Translations under genes and position numbers: made by a program
Shown: positions 47,701 to 53,634 of the stretch, one piece after another
Position numbering within the stretch: position 1 is the stretch's first letter
How the letters are laid out: each line of letters opens with the position of its first letter
Notes under the pieces: generated by a model
What the model was told of the DNA's origin: nothing
Seen by the model: the letters and a program-made list of their open reading frames with translations, nothing else
Databases searched by the model: none
Assembly (NCBI RefSeq): GCF_900157365.1
Contig: NZ_FUEZ01000004.1
Span: 3,812,966 to 3,876,965, forward strand
DNA from: Mycobacterium numidiamassiliense
GTDB taxonomy: Bacteria > Actinomycetota > Actinomycetes > Mycobacteriales > Mycobacteriaceae
DNA: 64,000 bases
Direction of reading: 5' to 3'

Positions 47701-49063
47701 GGCGTCGTCCCGGATCGGCGGTCATCGCCGCGAGGACGCGCTCCAAGCGCTGCGCCAAATCCGCGACGTCGAAGTTCGAGAGCGGCCCACCGGCCCCGGC
47801 TGTGCTCAAAAACAGCCGGTCGCCATCGCTGGAGAAGATCAGGCCAAAGCCGCCGACCTGGCCGGAGTTGGTGTAGGACGCCGTAGCCGTCACCCCACCG
47901 AAGGGCAAGGAGAACCCTGCCGGGATGAAGTTCAGGTTGACCCGCTCGGCCAAGCGCCCCGAACCCCGGGCCTTGCGCTCCAACGCGTGCACCGGGAACC
48001 GCTGGTGCGCAACCGCTTCGCGGATTCGGGTGTCCGCGTGGGCGCACAACTCGGCCACCGTGGATCCCGGCTCCACACTGATCACCAATGGCACGACTCC
48101 GGCGACCATGCCGGGAAGCGTCTTGGCCTCCGGGGCGACGCGGCGGTTCACCGGGAAATCGAACGCCACTTCGGCGGCCTCGCCGCACCAACCGCGCACC
48201 AACAGCGCAGCTGCCGCGGTGATCACGGACGACCGGGGCACATCCCATTTGCGAGCCAGCTCTTCAACCCGGCTGACCACCGCTGGGTCGATCTCCACCG
48301 GTGCCGACGGCCACGGATCGCGCTCGCTGTCGCCCTCATCGAGCCCGTAGTCGCTGGGGCTTTCGGCGGGTAGATTCTGCGACCAGTACGCTTCATCTTC
48401 GCGATACTCGTCGGAAGCCTCGTATGCCAGTTCGCTGTCGACCAGGTCCTGCAACGAGCCGAATAGACCCGGCGGTAAAGGTGCGCCGGAAACAATCGCC
48501 GAATAAACAGAGGCGATGCGCTGCCCCACCAGAACTACGCCGGTGCCGTCGATGGCAATGTGGTGAGCACACGCCAACAGATAAAATTCGTCGGGCCGCG
48601 TCTTGAATAATGCGAATTTGAACAACGGACCGGTCAACGGCATTGGCGTGCGCTGTATCGACAGCGCCATCTCGCGGGCCTCTTGGACCGGGTGATCGGA
48701 ACCGCTCAGATCGTAATAGGCCAGCTCGACATCCGGATATTCAACCGCCCGCTGAAAAACGCGGCCTTCGACCTCAAAAAATGCGGCCCGAGCCGGCTCG
48801 GACTCCTGCACCACCCGCCGGATCGCCCACTCCAGCGAACCCCGCTGAACTACACCGTCGATCCGAACAAAAAGGCCGAGCTGCCACTCGACAGAAGACA
48901 AGCCCGTCTCCTGGGCAAGCCAAATGTCCAACTGCGCCCGCGTTAGCGGGAACGCAAGGTCATCGACTTCCATCGGATTCCCCCAAAGCCCCGCTGCCGG
49001 GCTATCGATTTCGACCCGCCCCCCCCAGAGCTCCACTGGACCTCCCATACCCAGCTGACTCAC
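38729..49063 (-). CDS. mps1: NRPS Mps1-like: C-A-T-E-C-A-T-E-C, first modules of the lipopeptide core
   Basis: 3444 aa. Starter C with HHIAIDG (~166) should accept the fatty acyl group. A1: YTSGTTG ~633, AYGPTETT ~761, pocket DVWGMAAVY. T: GGDSIL ~1004. E: HHLAVDGVSW ~1181. Module 2: C HHIVLDG ~1663, A ~2118-2450 with pocket DFWSVGMVH (threonine type), T ~2511, E ~2683. A final C (HHIVMDG ~3164) acts with module 3 on Mps2. Two D-residue modules with Thr second fit the GPL start acyl-D-Phe-D-allo-Thr; Phe in position 1 is inferred from the pathway, not from the code. GTG start at 49063 overlaps the mbtH stop (GTGA). Length and split agree with known mycobacterial Mps1/Mps2. Confidence 0.94.
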   Translation of the reverse strand: MSQLGMGGPVELWGGRVEIDSPAAGLWGNPMEVDDLAFPLTRAQLDIWLAQETGLSSVEWQLGLFVRIDGVVQRGSLEWAIRRVVQESEPARAAFFEVEGRVFQRAVEYPDVELAYYDLSGSDHPVQEAREMALSIQRTPMPLTGPLFKFALFKTRPDEFYLLACAHHIAIDGTGVVLVGQRIASVYSAIVSGAPLPPGLFGSLQDLVDSELAYEASDEYREDEAYWSQNLPAESPSDYGLDEGDSERDPWPSAPVEIDPAVVSRVEELARKWDVPRSSVITAAAALLVRGWCGEAAEVAFDFPVNRRVAPEAKTLPGMVAGVVPLVISVEPGSTVAELCAHADTRIREAVAHQRFPVHALERKARGSGRLAERVNLNFIPAGFSLPFGGVTATASYTNSGQVGGFGLIFSSDGDRLFLSTAGAGGPLSNFDVADLAQRLERVLAAMTADPGRRLSSIDLLDAGEQAELDEIGNRAVLSQPATPVSIPALWAAQVDRVPDAGALSCGDRSLTYRELDEASNRLAHLLVDHGVGPGGCVALLSSRSAEAIVAILAVLKTGAAYLPIDPGLPPVRLRFMVADAAPVVALTASGLADRFDGCELPVIDINDSRIDDQPSTALPFPSPDDIAHIIYTSGTTGVPKGVAVTHHNVTQLVESVDALPPEQVWSQWHSYSFDVSVWEIWSALLHGGRLVVVPESVASSPEDLHALLVNEHVSVLGQTPSAVGALSPQGLESTALMVAGEACPAEVVERWSPGRVMINAYGPTETTVYAAMSGPLQPGPGVVPIGSPVPGAALFVLDPWLRPVPAGVVGELYVAGRGVGTGYIRRPGLTASRFTACPFAEGGDRMYRTGDLVRWDADGQLRYLGRADEQVKIRGYRIELGDVQAALAAVDGVEQAVVIAREDRPGDKRLVGYITGAADPATARSALSERLPAYMVPTAVVALATLPLTVNGKLDRRALPAPEYQDVDRYRAPATPVEEILADIYAQVLGLERVGVDEPFFDLGGDSILSMQVAARARAAGVLCRPRDIFVEQTVARLAQVATVATGEDLLVDEGIGPLEATPIMHWLHSVDGPVEQFNQTVVIDAPAGVTHADVVVLLQGLLDRHAMLRLRVDGDEAGGWLLTVPDVGSVDAAGCVRSVDALSDEALVAARSQLNPAAGQMLSAVWAEPTSQLALIIHHLAVDGVSWRVLLEDLNIAWIQHHSGQPVAVPGGGTSFARWSSRLSEYARDAAVVDSAEVWRQVAATPAALPAVGEGDTYETAHNLSVSLDVETTRQLLGEVPAAFHAGVNDILLIAFGMAWAKLLGTQGPIGIDVEGHGRHEELAADVDLSRTVGWFTTKYPVALTVGELDWGQVTSGGASLGALVKSAKEQLRALPDPLSYGLLRYLNSEVDLSGPEPVIGFNYLGRMGGAAELSDQFWRVGPDGLFSGAATVVDMPLMHTAEVNAATVDTDEGPHLQANWTWTPSALDDAQIERLSRLWFEALAGICAHVRGGGGGLTPSDLAPARMSQEQIDQLRQQCQFADVLPLTPLQQGLFFHTSAADDNADLGELYAMQLDITLAGVLDPQRLREAVQTVVRRHPHLVARFSDQYDEPLQIIPADPEMAWQYVEFDGSDVGEQVDRMAAAERAAVCDVAGHSAFRGALIRTGDDVHRFVLTFHHIVLDGWSMPILLQEIFAGYYGHHLGAPIPYRRFVTWLAEHDQSAAEAAWGQVLAGFDTPTLVGQPDRLSLGRRGVNSFRVSAETTAALSELARSQRTTVNTVLQAAWAQLLCGLTGQRDVAFGAAVSGRPTDMVGAESMVGLLINTVPVRADLTAAATTAELLDQLQNAYNDTVEHQHLALRDIHRITGVDQLFDTLFVYENYPVDASALGEINGLAITDFSSREYNHYPLTMVAHPGTELGFRVEYDTTQFDAAGVEALIASLERVLEAMTADPQRRLSSIDLLGDSEHDRLDAWGNRAVLTQQAGMAVSIPVLFAGQVARIPDAVALSFQGTSMTYRQLDEASNRLAHRLIDHGVGPGERVALLLPRSIEAVVSIMAVLKTGAAYLPLDPAHPSSRMQFMIGDSAPIAAVTTADLRSRFEGCDLAVVDVNDPAIAAQPGSALLAPAADEIAYIIYTSGTTGTPKGVAVTHRNVIRLLEALDAELELGQVWSQCHSLAFDFSVWEIFGALLGGGRIVVVPDAVVRSPEDLHALLAAEQVGVLSQTPSAFYALQTADSLSPELGHQLKLQTVVFGGEALEPQRLSTWLHNHPGPPRLINMYGITETTVHASFREIVDSDVESTVSPIGVPLAHLGFFVLDGWLRPVATGVVGELYVAGAGLAAGYVGRPDLSSTRFVACPFAGAGDRMYRTGDLVRWGDDGQLRYVGRADEQVKIRGHRIELGEVRAALAAVDGVEQAVVIAREDRPGDKRLVGYVTGTGDPADLRAQLAERLPAYMVPAAVVAVEALPLTVNGKLDTRALPAPEYQDGSGSYRAPANAVEEILAGIYAQVLGLERVGVDDSFFDLGGDSILSMQVAARARAAGVLCRPRDIFVEQTVARLALVATVATDTDALVDEGVGAVEATPIIRWLQSVEGPVEQFNQTVVVDAPVGVSHADVVAVLQGLLDRHAMLRLRVDTDEAGGWSLMVPEPGSVAAHVQSVDVLSDEALVAGRSQLDPAAGVMLSAVWAESSGQLALIIHHLAVDGVSWRVLLEDLNIAWAQHHSGQPVALPGGGTSFARWSTLLSEHALRPDVIEQAEAWRQVAATPAVLPAAQPEDTYLTAQNLSVELDVETTRLLLGEVPAAFHAGVNDVLLIAFGMALRELLGTQGAIGIDVEGHGRHEELGADVDLSRTVGWFTTKYPVALNVGGLDWSQIASGATALGSLVKAAKEQLRALPDPLTYGLLRYLNSDVAVGDWDPVIGFNYLGRMGGAAELSDEFWRLGTDGLTSGAATVVAMPLAHTLELNAATIDTEAGPHLQANWTWAASAVDAAHIGRLNQLWFEALAGICAYVRGGGGGLTPSDLVPARLSQDQIDELEREHQIADVLPLTPLQQGLLFHTSISHGSTDDLGELYAVQLDITLAGSLDSRQLQDAVNAVVRRHPHLVARFSDHYDQPVQILSADPEMAWQYLELDGDDVDAQVEQVCAAERAAICDLANQPAFRAALIRTGADQHRFVLTNHHIVMDGWSKPILLQEIFAGYYGHTLGTPTSYRRYVTWLSERDKAAAETAWTQVFAGFDSPALVAEPGRERLGRRDVASFTVPAETTAALGELARSCHTTVNTVLQAAWAQLLCWLTGRQDVAFGTAVSGRPTEVAGAESMVGLLINTVPVRASINAATTIGDLLEQLQGAYNDTLEHQHLALSEIHRLTGHDQLFDTLFVYENYPIETGALLGADGLAVTDFSSHEYNHYPLTVQAVPGHEIGLRVEYDTELFTTARIEKLIQRLQRVLVAMTADSGQAS
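40413..40868 (-). repeat. 456-bp tract identical to 21933-22388
   Basis: Partner of the identical tract in the second Mps1-like NRPS, same orientation, 18480 bases away. The surrounding module-2 to C-terminal regions (about 38.75-43 kb and 20.27-24.5 kb) are highly similar as well, giving a long direct repeat. Confidence 0.8.
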
Positions 49064-49290
49064 TTACCAAAACCCCGGCCCGCTGCCAGCCTTTCGCGCA
49101 AGCTCTTCGGGCGTATATCGGTCCAGTTCTGCTCGATATAGTCCAAGCACGCGGCGCGGTCGGCCTCGCCATAAACCACCCGCCAGCCGGCAGGAACGTC
49201 GGCAAACACCGGCCACAGACTGTGCTGTTCTTCGTCGTTGACCAAGACGACAAAGCTGCCATTGTCATCATCGAACGGGTTGATGCTCAC
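49060..49290 (-). CDS. MbtH-like NRPS chaperone, copy 1
   Basis: 76 aa with the full MbtH signature (NDEEQHSLWP, PAGWRVVYGEAD, WTDIRPKSL). It is the first gene of the mbtH-mps1-mps2 unit, overlapping the mps1 GTG start by four bases, as expected for the chaperone that supports the A domains of the GPL synthetases. It is nearly identical to copy 2 at 30574-30804. Confidence 0.95.
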   Translation of the reverse strand: MSINPFDDDNGSFVVLVNDEEQHSLWPVFADVPAGWRVVYGEADRAACLDYIEQNWTDIRPKSLRERLAAGRGFGK

Positions 49291-49330
49291 AGTTCTCCAG
49301 GACGTCTAGTCGAGATGATGGAACCGTCTC

Positions 49331-49384
49331 AAAACGATACTGGAGGTCAACAGGGTCAGTCGGCGCTTTTAACAAACTTCCTGG
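49331..49384 (-). promoter_or_regulatory. Upstream element of mbtH-mps1-mps2 (probable promoter)
   Basis: Matches the element before mbtH copy 2: AGGAAGTTTG, a GACT-containing stretch, and GACCTCCAGTATCGTTT, ending 41 bases before the ATG. TATCGT is a possible -10; the -35 is weak, as often in mycobacteria. Confidence 0.5.
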
Positions 49385-50051
49385 TGTGACACCTATTTAG
49401 CACCCGCGACCGTACTCAGCAATTCGTACGACGCTAGCGGCTGTCGCCACCGCACTCAAGGCCATGACCTGCAGTGACGCCCCAGACTTATGACGGGCGC
49501 CACATCCGCGCAGTTTCCGCGGCGCCCCCGTGACCAGCACAAACGCACACAGTGGCATAGAGCGCGCAGGAGCCCAAATGTGGCCGACTCCACACCGCTC
49601 TGCGTTACCCCCGCGCAGGAAAACCCGTGTGCGCCAGGCGAAATGCGCAGATGCATACCCAGCGACCGATTGGATCCGGTTTGTCCGGTCATCGCCAGGC
49701 ACTTGCTGAGTTTTCCGAACGTTTGGCCTTTAGCGACGCGAAGCCGATGCCCGTCACCATGGGCACGGCCTGGTTTACCTGCGCATGACGGGTTACTTTC
49801 GCGACTTTACGCACGCGGTATGCATAAGCCTCCTATCGCCTTGCGAAAGCACCGATATGGAGCCGGCGAGCATGGTTTACTCTTCGGGACCGGGCTGCGC
49901 TCCGCGAGCGCCGCACGTTTGAGGTGACCGCCGCGAGGGCCAGCCTGCGACGTCCGCCACATTCGATGTAACGTCAACGTGTCGCGGCCGATTGACTAGA
50001 TACGTGATCGTGGTCTAGCTACATGATCGAACGACCGGAACACGCAGGGGT
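49385..50051. other. Intergenic region between divergent mps and mmp operons
   Basis: About 670 bases without a gene I can support. Short open frames on both strands lack ribosome sites and recognisable domains. It must contain the promoter of the mmpS4-mmpL4a-mmpL4b-drrABC direction. A direct repeat at 49996-50029 is the only distinct element. Confidence 0.6.
49996..50029 (+). promoter_or_regulatory. Direct repeat upstream of mmpS4, possible operator
   Basis: CTAGATACGTGATCG (49996-50010) is repeated as CTAGCTACATGATCG (50015-50029), 13 of 15 bases identical, with a 19-base period. It overlaps a TTGACT that could be a -35 box. It lies about 50 bases before the likely mmpS4 start, the usual place for a regulator site of the export operon. 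Confidence 0.45.
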
Positions 50052-50078
50052 GTGGGAACGGGTGGAAGGTTAGGTGCG

Positions 50079-50651
50079 GTGGTCGAACGCAGTGTGCGCG
50101 ACGTCGAGTGGCCCTCGTCCGATGCCACGGTCGCAGGGGACCAAGGCTTGAGCGAGTCTTCACCTGCGCCTGAAGCACGGGGTACCACCCGGATGAGGCA
50201 CCGCAAATGGGGGTTTGCGGCGGGCCGGCTGCTCAAGCGCACGTGGATTCCCCTTGTCATCGTGACCGTCGTCGTCGCCGGAGGTTTGACAGTCGGGCGG
50301 CTGCACGGCATCTTCGGATCCGAGAAACGTCCCGCGTACGCCGACACCAAAATCAACGACAACAAGCCCTTCGAGCCGAAGCGCATTACGTACGAGGTTT
50401 TCGGCCCACCCGGGACCGTGGCGGACATCGGTTATTTCGACACTGATGCCAATCCACAGCGGGTTGAGGGGGCACACCTGCCGTGGAAGATCGTTCTCAC
50501 CACTACGAAGCCAACGATTGTGGGGAATCTGGTGGCACAGGGCAATACTGACAGCATTGGCTGTCGCATTCTGATCGGCGACGACGTCAAAGCCGACAAA
50601 GTGTCGAACGAAGTAAGCGCCTTTGTGTACTGCATGTTGAAGTCCGGATGA
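50079..50651 (+). CDS. mmpS4: MmpS family membrane accessory protein (MmpS4-like)
   Basis: 190 aa from GTG at 50079, which has GGAAGG upstream; the frame is open from 50052, and ATG at 50193 would give 152 aa, closer to the usual MmpS size. One transmembrane helix (TWIPLVIVTVVVAGGLTVG) is followed by the periplasmic MmpS domain: KRITYEVFGPPGTVADIGYFD, LPWKIVLTTT, and DSIGCRILIGDD with a second Cys near the end (FVYCML). MmpS proteins assist MmpL lipid exporters. It overlaps mmpL4a by four bases (ATGA), so the pair is translated together. In GPL producers this operon is required for GPL assembly and export. Confidence 0.9.
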   Translation: MVERSVRDVEWPSSDATVAGDQGLSESSPAPEARGTTRMRHRKWGFAAGRLLKRTWIPLVIVTVVVAGGLTVGRLHGIFGSEKRPAYADTKINDNKPFEPKRITYEVFGPPGTVADIGYFDTDANPQRVEGAHLPWKIVLTTTKPTIVGNLVAQGNTDSIGCRILIGDDVKADKVSNEVSAFVYCMLKSG

Positions 50652-53542
50652 GCGCTGTGGACGTCGACACCACGCACGCAGCTCAACCGTTCATTGCGCG
50701 GAATATCCGCCGTTTTTCGGTATTCATCATTTTGGGATGGCTGGCAATTGTCGTCAGTTTGACGCTTTTCGTCCCTCCGCTGGAGAAGGTCGAAGCCGAA
50801 CATCTTGTATCGCTGACGCCTAACGATGCACCCTCTATTCAGGCGTTGAATCGCCTCAACGAGGATTTCAAGTCCCCTTTTTCCGGCGCGGCGGCGATGA
50901 TCGTCTTGGAGGGTCAGCAACCCCTGGGCGACGATGCCCATAAGTACTACGACAGCATCATTCGCCAAATGCGTGCCGATCCGACCCATGTACAGCACAT
51001 TCAGGATTATTGGGGCGACCCACTTACCCAGGCCGCCGCGATCAGCGCCGACGGTAAGGCCGCATATGTGGAATTGACCCTCGCCGGCAACCCGGGTCAG
51101 GTGCTGGGTAACGAGTCGATTGCAGCCGTCCGGAACATTATCGGGCGGACGCCGGCGCCACCGGGCGTGAAGGCGTTTCTCACCGGTCCCGCGGCCGTCG
51201 TTGCGGACATGGGCAACAGCGGTGACCGGACGATCGCCATCGTGACGCTGGTCAGCATCGCTGTCATCTTCATTACCTTGCTGCTCGTTTACCGTTCGAT
51301 TTTCACCGTCGTCATCTTGCTGGTGATGGTGTTCGTCGAGTTGCAGGTGGCGCGGGGCACCGTGGCATTGATGGGTGATCTGGGACTGGTTGGTCTGACG
51401 ACCTATGCCGTGAACCTGCTGGTATCTATCGGGCTCGCGGCGGGAACCGACTACGGCATCTTCTTCGTCGGCCGATATCAAGAAGCTCGGCAGGCCGGCG
51501 AGGATAAGGTCCAGGCCTTTTTCACCACTTATCACAGCACTGCCAAGGTCGTCCTGGCCTCGGGGCTGACGATCGCCGGGGCGGTCTTGTGCCTGAGCTT
51601 CACCCGGCTGCCCTACTTCCAACCCTTGGGCGTCCCTTGCGCGGTGGGCATATTTGTCGCGGTGGCGGTCGCGCTCACACTGGTTCCGGCAGTCCTGGCC
51701 GTCGGTAGCCGTTTCGGTCTTTTCGACCCCAGGCGGAAGTTCAGGGTCAGTGGATGGCGACGGATAGGCACGGCGATCGTGCGGTGGCCCGCGCCGATTC
51801 TCGTGGCCACGCTGGCCGTGACACTCATCGGCTTGTTGGCGTTGCCGGGATTCAAACCCAGCTACAACGACCAGCAATATCTTCCGAAGAACATCGCCGC
51901 TGTTCAGGGCCTGACGGCTGCCGAGCGACACTTTCCCAAATCGCGCATGATGATGCCCGAGATCCTCCTGGTCGAGGCCGACCACGACATGCGCAACCCG
52001 GCAGACTTTTTGATCTTGAATAAGTTAGCGAAAGGCGTTCTCGCCGTTCCCGGCATTTCGCGGGTGCAGGCCATCACGCGGCCCGAGGGTACCCCGATCG
52101 AGCACGCGACGATCCCGTACCTGATGAGCTTGCAGCAGGGCTTCCAGCAACAGACATTCAAGTTCCAGGAAGCCCGTATGAACGACCTGCTGACACAGGC
52201 CGATGATCTGGCGAAAATGACCGCGATCATGAAGCACATGTATGCGTTGATGTCGGAGCTCAACCGGGTCACTCACGAGATGACTGGTATTACGCACCAA
52301 GTGGAAGAAAAAACGAATGAGTTGCGGGACCATATTTCGGATTTCGAGGATTTCTTCCGCCCACTTCGCGGCTATTTCTACTGGGAAAAGCATTGCTACG
52401 ACATCCCCATCTGCTTTTCGATCAGATCCATCTTTGACTCGATCGACGGCATTGACGAGATCAGCGAAAAGCTCCACCTGCTGGTCGGAGACCTCGATCA
52501 AGTAGACATCCTCATGCCGGAGTTGCTGGCGCAGTTCCCACCGCAAATCGCCATCCTGGAGTCGATGCGGACCATGCTGCTGACCATGCACAGCACCATG
52601 GCCGGAATCTTCGGCCAAATGGACAGCCAGAGCGACAATTCGTCGGCCATGGGCCAGGCATTCGACGCCTCGAAGAATGACGATTCTTTCTATCTGCCGC
52701 CGGCGGTTTTCAAGAGCCAGGGTTTCAAGGACGTCATGAAGATCTTCCTGTCGCCGGACGGGAAGGATGTCCGGATGTTCATCTCCCAGCGGGGTGACCC
52801 GGCGACAATCGACGGCATTGCGCGGGTCAACCAGATCAAGTCCGCGGCCGAAGAGGCACTCAAGGGGACCCCGCTAGAAGACTCCAAGATCTACCTCACC
52901 GGCACCGCGGCCATCACCAAAGATTTGGTGGAAGGCTCGAAGCTCGATCTCTTGATCGCCGGAGTCGCGTCAATCTGCCTGATTCTCATCATCATGCTGA
53001 TCATCACGCGAAGTTTTGTCGCTGCACTGGTGATCGTCGGAACCGTGTTGATTTCGCTGGGCGCTTCCTTCGGGCTTTCGGTGCTCGTCTGGCAATATCT
53101 GCTCGGGACGCAACTCCACTGGATGGTCGTCGCGATGTCGGTGATCGTCCTACTTGCGGTGGGGTCTGACTACAACTTGCTGCTGGTATCCCGGATGAGG
53201 GAAGAAATAGCCGCGGGCTTGAACACCGGCATCATCCGCGCCATGGGCGGTACCGGTCGGGTGGTAACGAATGCGGGCCTGGTGTTCGCCTTCACCATGA
53301 GCTCCATGATTGTCAGCGACCTGCAGATCATCGGTCAGGTGGGAACGACGATCGGAATGGGCCTGCTCTTCGACACATTGATCGTGCGGGCGTTTATGAC
53401 GCCGTCCGTCGCCGCACTGCTGGGGCGCTGGTTCTGGTGGCCGCAGCGGGTGCGCCCTCGCCCGGCCAGTACGTTACTTCGATCGATGGCCCCGCGTCCG
53501 GTCGTGCGCGCCCTGTTGCTCGGCCAGGGACAGCAACGGTAA
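50648..53542 (+). CDS. mmpL4a: MmpL family RND lipid transporter (MmpL4a-like)
   Basis: 964 aa. TM1 is VFIILGWLAIVVSLTLF, followed by a first periplasmic loop, a TM2-6 block containing AAGTDYGIFFVGRYQEAR (proton-relay Asp-Tyr), a second large loop (~residues 420-740) with long predicted helices (DDLAKMTAIMKHMYALM; VEEKTNELRDHISDFEDFF) and FYWEKHCYDIPICFS, then TM7-12 with AVGSDYNLLLVSRM, the second Asp-Tyr pair. This is the MmpL pattern of two RND halves with a coiled-coil-like second loop. It is expected to move the finished lipopeptide across the inner membrane together with MmpS4 and MmpL4b. Confidence 0.93.
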   Translation: MSAVDVDTTHAAQPFIARNIRRFSVFIILGWLAIVVSLTLFVPPLEKVEAEHLVSLTPNDAPSIQALNRLNEDFKSPFSGAAAMIVLEGQQPLGDDAHKYYDSIIRQMRADPTHVQHIQDYWGDPLTQAAAISADGKAAYVELTLAGNPGQVLGNESIAAVRNIIGRTPAPPGVKAFLTGPAAVVADMGNSGDRTIAIVTLVSIAVIFITLLLVYRSIFTVVILLVMVFVELQVARGTVALMGDLGLVGLTTYAVNLLVSIGLAAGTDYGIFFVGRYQEARQAGEDKVQAFFTTYHSTAKVVLASGLTIAGAVLCLSFTRLPYFQPLGVPCAVGIFVAVAVALTLVPAVLAVGSRFGLFDPRRKFRVSGWRRIGTAIVRWPAPILVATLAVTLIGLLALPGFKPSYNDQQYLPKNIAAVQGLTAAERHFPKSRMMMPEILLVEADHDMRNPADFLILNKLAKGVLAVPGISRVQAITRPEGTPIEHATIPYLMSLQQGFQQQTFKFQEARMNDLLTQADDLAKMTAIMKHMYALMSELNRVTHEMTGITHQVEEKTNELRDHISDFEDFFRPLRGYFYWEKHCYDIPICFSIRSIFDSIDGIDEISEKLHLLVGDLDQVDILMPELLAQFPPQIAILESMRTMLLTMHSTMAGIFGQMDSQSDNSSAMGQAFDASKNDDSFYLPPAVFKSQGFKDVMKIFLSPDGKDVRMFISQRGDPATIDGIARVNQIKSAAEEALKGTPLEDSKIYLTGTAAITKDLVEGSKLDLLIAGVASICLILIIMLIITRSFVAALVIVGTVLISLGASFGLSVLVWQYLLGTQLHWMVVAMSVIVLLAVGSDYNLLLVSRMREEIAAGLNTGIIRAMGGTGRVVTNAGLVFAFTMSSMIVSDLQIIGQVGTTIGMGLLFDTLIVRAFMTPSVAALLGRWFWWPQRVRPRPASTLLRSMAPRPVVRALLLGQGQQR

Positions 53543-53634
53543 GTGGCAGATTTTCAGTTGAGGATGGGGCCAATAGCCGTGGGGAGCATCGTGACACAGT
53601 GCGACAGCGTCGCCCGCCGCATCGTGGCGGGCAC

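Noticed and set aside
49397..49927. Short frames on both strands in the mps-mmp intergenic region (101 and 145 codons)
   Set aside because: No ribosome site, no domain, Cys- and Arg-rich composition; treated as non-coding.
53437..53634. Upstream extension of mmpL4b into mmpL4a
   Set aside because: ATG 53635 aligns with the N-terminus of its paralogue; the extension is low-complexity shadow of mmpL4a.
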